From the IMG/VR virus record IMGVR_UViG_3300010330_000023, positions 1-22,578 of that record: 22,578 nt of DNA; one strand, written 5' to 3'. Below the pieces are notes generated by a model, which worked only from the letters and a program-made list of their open reading frames with translations, did no database searches and was not told the origin of the DNA. The position numbers were made by a program, and so were the translations under genes. Positions 8,028 through 13,592 of the stretch are shown one piece after another. The DNA comes from a virus. Within the stretch, counting starts at the first letter, position 1. Each line of letters opens with the position of its first letter.

Positions 8028-9332
8028 TTAAATCAGCCAGTCATATTTTCCTGCTGGTAATACTATCCTCGAAGTTGCCACGGTTGCGGGTTTTGTGTAA
8101 GCCGCCAAAGCCAAAGCTATCACCGTATCATCATGGTATCCAGTTCTGGCTTCCATCTTCATGTATCCGCCTTCAGTCATCTTGTATTCAAAGAATCTTA
8201 ATTCATCAATCAATTCTCTTAACATCGGAACAACTATTTCCTGCATTTCCATCTTAGCTCTCAAGTTATCAATCAATTCTTGTTTGGTTTGTGCGGTGAA
8301 TTTAAACGGCTCAAGATACACGCCTCTCGACTTTAAGGCTTCAAAAATCGGATCGCCAACACCAGTCACATCAATATATCCTTTTGGTTGATAACGCTTA
8401 TAGATGGTTTCGATTCTGTTGACCACGTATTGCCAAGACTTCTGGTTAAATCTCTCAAAATAAACCATTCGATATGGTTTTTCTGTCATATCCATAACCA
8501 CGATAACTGTAAAGTCTTGATATTTTGCGACATCCACACCCATGGAATATAAGTGTCCCTGTTTTGGTCGAATCGGCAAACTGTAATCTTCTACAACGCC
8601 TTCGATGATATTCCAAGGAAACACAACATTTTGGTCATCTACAAATTCTGCTTCGTATTCAACGCGCCATCTAAGAGAAGTTTCACCGTATTCAAGCTTT
8701 TTGAGCTCAAGAAACTCTCTCGAAATATAAGGATTCATCCAAGAAGGAAATCTGAATGATTCATAACCCCTTACGCCCTCAAGTCCCTTCATGAAGCTGT
8801 CATAAAAATGGTTTTTTCCGTAAGGGGTTGAAATTTTTATTAAACGCCCGTTATAGTCAGCAAGCATAGGTTCGATAACATCGTACACTGCACTATCTTT
8901 AACAAAAGCAGCCTCATCGAGAATGACTAAGTGCGCTTTTCTGCCCCGCAAATTGTTTGGTTTATCCGAGGAACGGGCGTGAATTTCGCTTTCATGAACA
9001 AATTGGAGCAACGGATAAGGCGAATATTTAACTCTGTTAACTAGCTTGTTAAATGGGCTTCTTCCCAAAAATCTCAAAACTGACTCAAAAATAACTGTAG
9101 ACTGATCGTATGTAGGAGCAATGATGAATATTATTTTTCCTGGCTGTCTTAAAGCTTCGAACAGTGCCATAACTGCCATGGATTCACTCTTCCCAAATCG
9201 CCTTCCTGCCGCAACAGTCAGAAACTGCGCCTTGCTGCGCAGAATTTGCTTCTGACCTTCGTGTGCCTTCCATTTAAAGAAGGTTTCAGCAAATTCAACT
9301 GGATCTTTGAAGGCGTCTTTAGAAATCTGCAT
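8028..9332 (-). CDS. Terminase large subunit
   Basis: The 434-residue protein has every expected TerL motif. Walker A is AAGRRFGKS (41-49) and Walker B is LVILDE (135-140, catalytic E140). The coupling motif is STP (168-170). The nuclease acids are D267 (GVDVAKYQDFT), D321 or D327 (DVTGVGDP) and D401-D402 (HDDTVIALAL). It is the motor that drives DNA into the prohead through the portal and cuts the concatemer. Length is usual for the family. The start ATG follows GAGGTGGATT, and the small subunit gene ends eight bases upstream. Confidence 0.93.
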   Translation of the reverse strand: MQISKDAFKDPVEFAETFFKWKAHEGQKQILRSKAQFLTVAAGRRFGKSESMAVMALFEALRQPGKIIFIIAPTYDQSTVIFESVLRFLGRSPFNKLVNRVKYSPYPLLQFVHESEIHARSSDKPNNLRGRKAHLVILDEAAFVKDSAVYDVIEPMLADYNGRLIKISTPYGKNHFYDSFMKGLEGVRGYESFRFPSWMNPYISREFLELKKLEYGETSLRWRVEYEAEFVDDQNVVFPWNIIEGVVEDYSLPIRPKQGHLYSMGVDVAKYQDFTVIVVMDMTEKPYRMVYFERFNQKSWQYVVNRIETIYKRYQPKGYIDVTGVGDPIFEALKSRGVYLEPFKFTAQTKQELIDNLRAKMEMQEIVVPMLRELIDELRFFEYKMTEGGYMKMEARTGYHDDTVIALALAAYTKPATVATSRIVLPAGKYDWLI

Positions 9333-9340
9333 AATCCACC

Positions 9341-9823
9341 TCAGTTAGCCTCTTCGCTGGCTCCCCACATTTGTTGAAGAAGTTCCATAATACTTTGCTT
9401 GACTTCCTGAGATTTTGTCTTTTCAATGACCGTCTTAATTGCTTGTATGCTGCGTTGAGCTGCGACATTCCATACCTTGCTCCAGACTTCAATGGTTTTT
9501 AAGTCGGTTGAAGACATTAACATTTTTTTGGCTTTCTGTCTAAGCATTTTAGCGTCCTCAATTATTTCAATCAATTCCTCGCGCTCATTTAACTTCATTA
9601 AACGTTGTTCTGCAGAAGTAAGAACTCTATCAACATCGGTAACAGCCTCTATGGCGTTTTTTGGATCAAGATGGGACTCAAGATGCTTTTTTATAGTTGG
9701 AACAGAATATTTAACTCCATAAGTGTTTTCGATATAAACAGCTATCTGCTTCGGAGAATACCCCTCAAAATACATTCTTTCTATTTCCTGACGATAAGGA
9801 GACTTACATATTTCACAGCGCAT
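9341..9823 (-). CDS. Terminase small subunit, HTH DNA-binding
   Basis: The 160-residue protein begins MRCEICKSPYRQEIERMYFE, a CxxC-containing N-terminus followed by a helix-turn-helix (YSPKQIAVYIENTYG, VPTIKKHLESHL). Long helices after it should form the oligomer ring. This layout is common for small terminase subunits, which recognise the packaging start site. The ATG at 9823 is chosen because AGAGGTGATAAT stands just before it; the same ribosome site precedes the protease gene. Immediate adjacency to TerL supports the call. Confidence 0.78.
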   Translation of the reverse strand: MRCEICKSPYRQEIERMYFEGYSPKQIAVYIENTYGVKYSVPTIKKHLESHLDPKNAIEAVTDVDRVLTSAEQRLMKLNEREELIEIIEDAKMLRQKAKKMLMSSTDLKTIEVWSKVWNVAAQRSIQAIKTVIEKTKSQEVKQSIMELLQQMWGASEEAN

Positions 9824-9827
9824 ATTA

Positions 9828-10037
9828 TCACCTCTCAGAAAGCTCTGAACCCGCTTCCTCAACCTCATGCATAATTTCCAACTCGGCTTCTATGTCCTCG
9901 ACAGCGAGTGACCTAAAACAAATTTCGCTGAGCGTCACAAAATCTTCCATATCTTCTGCATACAAATCCCAATCATGAATTAACCAAAGTTCATCTTCTC
10001 TGTCCATCGGTCTCACAGTTATCCCCAACCTTTTCAA
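9828..10037 (-). CDS. Small acidic protein, first gene of the structural operon, unknown function
   Basis: The 69-residue protein is read from a TTG at 10037, preceded by GGAAAGGGGG at a good distance. Longer upstream readings run through the terminator at 10105-10130 and are unlikely. The sequence is strongly acidic (MDREDELWLIHDWDLY, ending in a Glu-rich helix) and shows no recognised domain. Its TGA lies four bases before the TerS ATG. It is expressed ahead of the packaging genes, so a role in packaging or late regulation is possible but unproven. Confidence 0.6.
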   Translation of the reverse strand: MKRLGITVRPMDREDELWLIHDWDLYAEDMEDFVTLSEICFRSLAVEDIEAELEIMHEVEEAGSELSER

Positions 10038-10052
10038 GTTATCCCCCTTTCC

Positions 10053-10068
10053 GTTAAAGTATTTTAAC
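10053..10068. repeat. Inverted repeat GTTAAA-N4-TTTAAC over the -10 of the structural promoter
   Basis: GTTAAA (10053-10058) and TTTAAC (10063-10068) form a perfect 6-bp inverted repeat with a 4-base centre. It covers the proposed -10 element and ends six bases from the Shine-Dalgarno region. It could be an operator or a short RNA hairpin. Only the symmetry is seen. Confidence 0.45.
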
Positions 10069-10086
10069 ATAATCGTAACACGTTTG
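10061..10086 (-). promoter_or_regulatory. Putative promoter of the leftward structural operon with CAAACGTGT element
   Basis: On the leftward strand CAAACGTGT (10086-10078) is followed after 11 bases by TAAAAT (10066-10061), with an extended -10 TGT just before it. The -35 hexamer (CCCCAA) is poor, so an activator may be needed. The same CAAACGTGT plus N11 plus -10 arrangement stands before the leftward gene at 21863, and a close version stands before the dUTPase gene. It lies between the terminator of the upstream operon and the first gene of the structural operon. Confidence 0.5.
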
Positions 10087-10104
10087 GGGGAAATTAAGAA
10101 CATC

Positions 10105-10130
10105 AAAGAAAAAACCGCCCCGAAGGGCGG
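10105..10130 (-). terminator. Intrinsic terminator ending the leftward replication operon
   Basis: On the leftward strand CCGCCC (10130-10125), loop TTCG and GGGCGG (10120-10115) form a 6-bp GC stem followed by TTTTTTCTTTG. This is a classic Rho-independent terminator with a stable UUCG loop. It stands 74 bases after the last gene of the replication operon and before the structural promoter. Confidence 0.88.
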
Positions 10131-10203
10131 CAAAATTCGGAAAATATACAATTCCCGCTCACCCCAAACTCATGAAAGGAGGTCGAGAAGATGGTCACTA
10201 CCA

Positions 10204-10446
10204 TTATTCTTTTTTCTTTCTCACCACCTTTTCTTCAGTCTTCTCCTTCTTACCTGCCAATTCATCCGCAAAGGCTTCAAGAAATTCTCTCGCTTCCTGC
10301 TCCGTTTCAAACATTGCTAACTGAACTGACTGACCATTTATCAATTCCGCAACTACATATACACCTCCTCTTGTCCTTGAAAGATGTAGCCAAGCTATAG
10401 CGTCAGGGTTGATAAGCATATCTTTCTTGGTATACCGAATCCACAC
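10204..10446 (-). CDS. Small beta protein with basic tail, unknown function
   Basis: The 80-residue protein starts at a GTG that overlaps the TAG of the membrane-protein gene (TAGTG) and is preceded by a G-rich Shine-Dalgarno site. The core LINPDAIAWLHLSR, YVVAELINGQSVQLAMF and TEQEAREFLEAF suggests beta-strands and a final helix, followed by a Lys/Glu-rich tail. The core resembles the protein at 18761-18994 (NP..I/V..L, then NG/DG, then T..xA..F/L), which also follows a small membrane-protein gene. The last gene of its operon; the terminator follows. Function unknown. Confidence 0.65.
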   Translation of the reverse strand: MWIRYTKKDMLINPDAIAWLHLSRTRGGVYVVAELINGQSVQLAMFETEQEAREFLEAFADELAGKKEKTEEKVVRKKKE

Positions 10447-10688
10447 TAACTATCACCCCCCTCATCGTCGTCGTAAGGAAAGATATGCTGTTTTTCCAGC
10501 ACTGTCACCCCCTTGATCACCCCCGTAAGTAGAAGCGGATACCAAATAACCACCATAACAATACTCAGAATTACAACATCAAGAAATTTAATTGGCAATC
10601 TGCTAAAACTAACTCTAAAAAGCCATATTATAGTCGTTAATATTCCAAAGCCAAAATAAAACGCTATTAGCCACATCCACCAAGCCAC
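10446..10688 (-). CDS. Small membrane protein with two predicted helices
   Basis: The 80-residue protein has two long hydrophobic stretches, about residues 5-25 (WLIAFYFGFGILTTIIWLF) and 36-58 (FLDVVILSIVMVVIWYPLLL), and an acidic C-terminus (YDDDEGGDS). The GTG at 10688 sits at a better distance from GGGAGGTGA than the TTG at 10691. It is coupled to the small beta protein after it. The pair looks like the one at 18519-18994. Function unknown; it might anchor a replication complex or alter the host membrane. Confidence 0.65.
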   Translation of the reverse strand: MAWWMWLIAFYFGFGILTTIIWLFRVSFSRLPIKFLDVVILSIVMVVIWYPLLLTGVIKGVTVLEKQHIFPYDDDEGGDS

Positions 10689-10703
10689 CAAATCACCTCC
10701 CTC

Positions 10704-11129
10704 TCAGCCATTCAGATCTATTATCTCTTCATCCAAGGCTTCACTTTCATCTTCATCGACCGAAACCTCAACGCCTTCTAACTCATCAGGTATAGCTGTC
10801 GCGGGCTTGACTCTCCTTGCAGAACCTTCAACATCATAATCTCTCTTGCGGGCTTTCTTGGGTGTAAAATCAACTGAGCTCTGACTGCCGCGTGGTATGA
10901 TGTATATAAACCCGTTGCTGATAGTGATTCCTCTCTCATTTGTACTGACTCGTCCTGAAACGTAAACCAAATCGTTTTTTCTGACAGGTATTCTTCCATC
11001 TGCAAATACCATCACCATTCCAAGCTGCTCAAGCTCAGGAGAAGTTACGCCCACCAGCTGTCTTCCATTTTCCATTTTCTTGATATACCTCACATGTCCT
11101 ATAAAATTCAGTTGCGCAAAATATCTCAC
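10704..11129 (-). CDS. OB-fold single-stranded DNA-binding-like protein
   Basis: The 141-residue protein has a beta-rich N-terminal domain, residues about 5-82. LNFIGHVRYIKK, RIPVRKNDLVYVSGRVSTNE and ISNGFIYII read like the OB fold of SSB proteins. A basic linker (KKARKRDYD) leads to a strongly acidic C-terminal tail (DEDESEALDEEIIDLNG). SSB proteins use an acidic tail to recruit replication partners, although the usual final Pro-Phe is absent. It lies in the replication operon with the sliding clamp. The GTG start follows GAGGAGGT. The fold is inferred by eye. Confidence 0.55.
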   Translation of the reverse strand: MRYFAQLNFIGHVRYIKKMENGRQLVGVTSPELEQLGMVMVFADGRIPVRKNDLVYVSGRVSTNERGITISNGFIYIIPRGSQSSVDFTPKKARKRDYDVEGSARRVKPATAIPDELEGVEVSVDEDESEALDEEIIDLNG

Positions 11130-11131
11130 CC

Positions 11132-11857
11132 TTATGACCTCCTCATAAAATTATCAAATTCCGCCTCAGTAATCTGCACAGGTTTTACTCTTGCTCGATA
11201 TTTTCCTCCCTTCTCTAAAAACAAGTTGTAAAAACTGCCTGTCTTGCGTTCGATCGCTGATAATGTTGTAACAACATACCATTCACTTACTCTCAAATCC
11301 GCTGCAATTTCGTGTGTAGTCCACCAATCCGTTCTTAATGCGATTGCTTTAAATATCAAATATTGAGTCCATGTTAATCCTAAAGGTTCGCCTTTGTAAA
11401 AAACATCGTATATTCTGTCGTCGAAAATAAATGGCCCAAATTTAAATGGTGCTGGAATTGCAAACTCTTTAATTTTCAAAAGATATTTCCGCCATTTTTC
11501 TAAGGTTTCTAAAAGAATCTCTGTGTTAAAAGGCAATTCAAAGACCTCTTCAAAACCCATTTTCAAACCATCAAGAACTGTTAATTCTTTGGTAAAAAGA
11601 AACTTTACTACATATCTTGCTCTAAAATCAGCTGCATGTAATTTCAAAAGTTCCTTGCCATCGTTGTATTTCAAATAATCTTCGTCCATAAACAAGAATC
11701 CTGGTAATTCATAAAGCTCTCGCGTATGAAAATATTCTTTCGAAATTTTTATCTCATAATCAGCCCTTTTCAGAAGCTCTGCCAAAAGATAATGCAGTAA
11801 AACATCACCACAAAACAGATTCACCGAATTGAGCACCAAAGCATTAAGTTGAAGCAT
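11132..11857 (-). CDS. OmpR-family response-regulator-like protein with degenerate receiver
   Basis: The 241-residue protein has two domains. Residues about 137-225 match the OmpR/PhoB winged helix: FKFGPFIFDDRIYDVFYKG platform, then LTWTQYLIFKAIALR, WTTHEIAADLRV, a recognition helix SEWYVVTTLSAIERK and a KGGKYRARV wing. Residues about 3-125 look like a receiver: GFLFMD58, FLFT89 and GFEEVFELPF110 fall where the Asp, Thr and KPF of true receivers fall. The acidic pair of strand 1 is replaced by N10-S11 and the conserved Lys by Leu108, so ordinary phosphorylation is unlikely. It probably binds DNA as a phage transcription regulator. It overlaps the preceding gene by 14 bases. Confidence 0.68.
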   Translation of the reverse strand: MLQLNALVLNSVNLFCGDVLLHYLLAELLKRADYEIKISKEYFHTRELYELPGFLFMDEDYLKYNDGKELLKLHAADFRARYVVKFLFTKELTVLDGLKMGFEEVFELPFNTEILLETLEKWRKYLLKIKEFAIPAPFKFGPFIFDDRIYDVFYKGEPLGLTWTQYLIFKAIALRTDWWTTHEIAADLRVSEWYVVTTLSAIERKTGSFYNLFLEKGGKYRARVKPVQITEAEFDNFMRRS

Positions 11858-12185
11858 AGTCTCTTGGTTCCTCCGTCTGGAATCTCACGAGCATGGTTGC
11901 AGTTATTGTATCAGGATCAAAAGATGCAGAAAAAGACATCATCGTAGGAAACTTTTTATTCAATACATTGGCAATTTTTTCAACTTCGTCTCTTAAAACC
12001 GTGGGGGTATGTTGTTTCATATACATAGCAAACTCCCAAGTCAATGTTACTCTGTCAAATGTCTGTGGCATAAAGGAAAAATCAGTCAAAACTAATTTTA
12101 TAGTTCCAGGAATTGGATCATCTACTCTCTCATCTACTACTTTATATCCCGCATCTTTCAAAGCAGTTACGACTTCGTTGTACAT
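11844..12185 (-). CDS. Unknown protein, possible displaced tail terminator
   Basis: The 113-residue protein starts at an ATG (12185) sharing a base with the upstream stop (TAATG), with GGAGGTGA before it. It begins with a helix (YNEVVTALKDAGYKVVDE), then strands IKLVLTDFSF, a FDRVTLTWEFAMYMKQ segment, a helix DEVEKIANVLNKKF and strands to the end. This alpha-beta order and size recall gpU/DUF3168-type tail terminators, and no such gene is seen at the usual place before the tail tube. Its location among replication genes argues against that. Treat as unknown with a structural hint. Confidence 0.5.
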   Translation of the reverse strand: MYNEVVTALKDAGYKVVDERVDDPIPGTIKLVLTDFSFMPQTFDRVTLTWEFAMYMKQHTPTVLRDEVEKIANVLNKKFPTMMSFSASFDPDTITATMLVRFQTEEPRDYAST

Positions 12186-12463
12186 TAATTCACCTCCTTC
12201 CAAATTCCGAATGGCTTCAATCTATTTTCACGAATCAAACGGATTGCATTTATTGCATAACCTGCTATGTCCCGCAATGTGTCCTCCACTGTTTCGTCGA
12301 CTTGTGCTTCTTCAAAACACAAATGTGCCAATCGGCTAACTTTATCCATAATTCTCACGGCTATCCCATAAAGCCCAGCTATCTCTAAATTCGAATCTCC
12401 GTAATCATGATTCTTCCTCTCCAATAATTGGACTATTTCATTAGCAATTTGTTCAAATTTCAT
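12185..12463 (-). CDS. DUF1599/MazG-like nucleotide-metabolism protein
   Basis: The 92-residue helical protein has KNHDYGDSN, GIAVRIMDKVSRLAHL and a DETVEDTLRDIAGYAINAI helix. This is the signature of DUF1599, a family related in pattern to all-alpha MazG-type NTP pyrophosphohydrolases. The Asp and Glu residues in the DExxxDxxxD-like helix could bind magnesium and a nucleotide. The start ATG overlaps the clamp stop (ATGA). Proximity to the ribonucleotide reductase supports a dNTP-pool role. The substrate is unknown. Confidence 0.72.
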   Translation of the reverse strand: MKFEQIANEIVQLLERKNHDYGDSNLEIAGLYGIAVRIMDKVSRLAHLCFEEAQVDETVEDTLRDIAGYAINAIRLIRENRLKPFGIWKEVN

Positions 12464-13545
12464 TGTACCCCTCCATAATACCGAATTGGTGTAGACAGAA
12501 ATTGCCTGTTTTCACATTCAAACAGCAACGCCCTTGAGTTGCTTTCCGCTTTTATGATTAAATCGTCGCCTTTGCAATGAGTCAAAATCGCATACACATC
12601 CCTTGGATTAACCACGATCTTGAAATCCTCACCTGTCTCATTCTCGATCTCTAAATCGTATTTCGCTATACCATTTTCCGATTTTACCATAAGCGTCATT
12701 GTGTTGCCTTCGATCTCTATCATAACGGGTTCGCTCGAGTTGGTTTTACGCAAAAACGCAAATCCATCTTTAAGCTCTTTTTTGTTCACTTTGAACACAT
12801 ACTTCACCTCTGGAAAAGCCCGCTGATAATCTGGAAACTGTTCGTGAGCAATTCTGGCTTTAAAAATTACAGGATAATCTTCGAAATTCCAACTAAAGAC
12901 GATATGATTGTGTGCGACTCCTGCAGCAATGGTTACATCCTTCTCTTTGGAAATTAGTTTTGCTATTCCGTGAAAAATAGCTGGGTTCAAAAGAAAAGCG
13001 TTCTCTTGAGGTGTAGTGATATCTTCTTCTGCCAGCGCCAGTTTAAACCCATCCGAGGAAACAAAGCGCAGTTTTTTGCCTATTTCCATTCTGACAAATC
13101 TTAAACCGCCAAGTTCTTCTTTGGAAACTGCAAACACCACAGCGTTAATCATATCGAGCAGAGTTTTACCATCGATTTCAAACAGCCTTTCAAAGGTTCC
13201 ATTCTCAAATGTATAAGCCATATCCGTCATGAAAGGTAATGTAAGTTCCTTGCTTCCTACCCAAAATATCGCTTGTCTATCAGCATCAAACAAAATAGTA
13301 TCAGCTTTGATGGCTTTAAAAGCCTGTAGTGGTTTCGGATCAACTGCAAAATCCATATCTATCAAGCTCTTGGTTAATTCTACAGCCGCAGTAGATTCAG
13401 AATCTGAAAAATACATATACAGGCTTCCATCTTCAACAGTTTTAAATCCCAAAAACGGTGTGGTTTTTAGAACTGGCGATTTCTTTATCATCAAAGCCGC
13501 TTCAACAAACGCATCGAACACTTTTTTACTTATTTCAACTGCCAC
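12460..13545 (-). CDS. dnaN: DNA polymerase III beta subunit, sliding clamp
   Basis: The 361-residue protein has the length and three-domain beta-alpha repeat of bacterial DnaN clamps. Examples are ALMIKKSPVLKTTPFLGFKT in domain 1, GLRFVRMEIGKKLRFVSSDG and FKLALAEE in domain 2, and FKIVVNPRDVYAILTHC with LFECENRQFLSTPIRY at the C-terminus. The clamp encircles DNA and tethers polymerases. No polymerase or clamp loader is visible in the window, so it may recruit host enzymes. The GTG start at 13545 has a weak AGGGGTGA site. It has its own promoter inside the end of the reductase gene. Confidence 0.82.
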   Translation of the reverse strand: MAVEISKKVFDAFVEAALMIKKSPVLKTTPFLGFKTVEDGSLYMYFSDSESTAAVELTKSLIDMDFAVDPKPLQAFKAIKADTILFDADRQAIFWVGSKELTLPFMTDMAYTFENGTFERLFEIDGKTLLDMINAVVFAVSKEELGGLRFVRMEIGKKLRFVSSDGFKLALAEEDITTPQENAFLLNPAIFHGIAKLISKEKDVTIAAGVAHNHIVFSWNFEDYPVIFKARIAHEQFPDYQRAFPEVKYVFKVNKKELKDGFAFLRKTNSSEPVMIEIEGNTMTLMVKSENGIAKYDLEIENETGEDFKIVVNPRDVYAILTHCKGDDLIIKAESNSRALLFECENRQFLSTPIRYYGGVQ

Positions 13546-13563
13546 ATTCTCACCCCTGTTCTA

Positions 13564-13592
13564 TATATACCACATTTCTTAAAATTTGTCAA
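13564..13592 (-). promoter_or_regulatory. Promoter upstream of the sliding clamp
   Basis: On the leftward strand TTGACA (13592-13587), a 17-base spacer and TATATA (13569-13564) form a consensus sigma-A promoter. The spacer ends TGTGG, giving an extended -10 (TGG before TATATA). It overlaps the last codons of the reductase gene and lies about 20 bases before the clamp start. The same TGTGG-TATA end occurs in the promoters at 17150-17178 and 17652-17682. Confidence 0.8.

Noticed and set aside
10038-10151. Longer N-terminus for the first structural-operon gene
   Set aside because: The extended reading passes through the terminator hairpin and promoter; the TTG at 10037 has the proper ribosome site.
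10191-10400. Rightward frame with a very good AAAGGAGGT site at about 10175
   Set aside because: It is antisense to the supported gene at 10204-10446, reads as Leu/Pro/Ser-rich shadow sequence, and no rightward promoter was found. The ribosome-site match is noted but could be chance.
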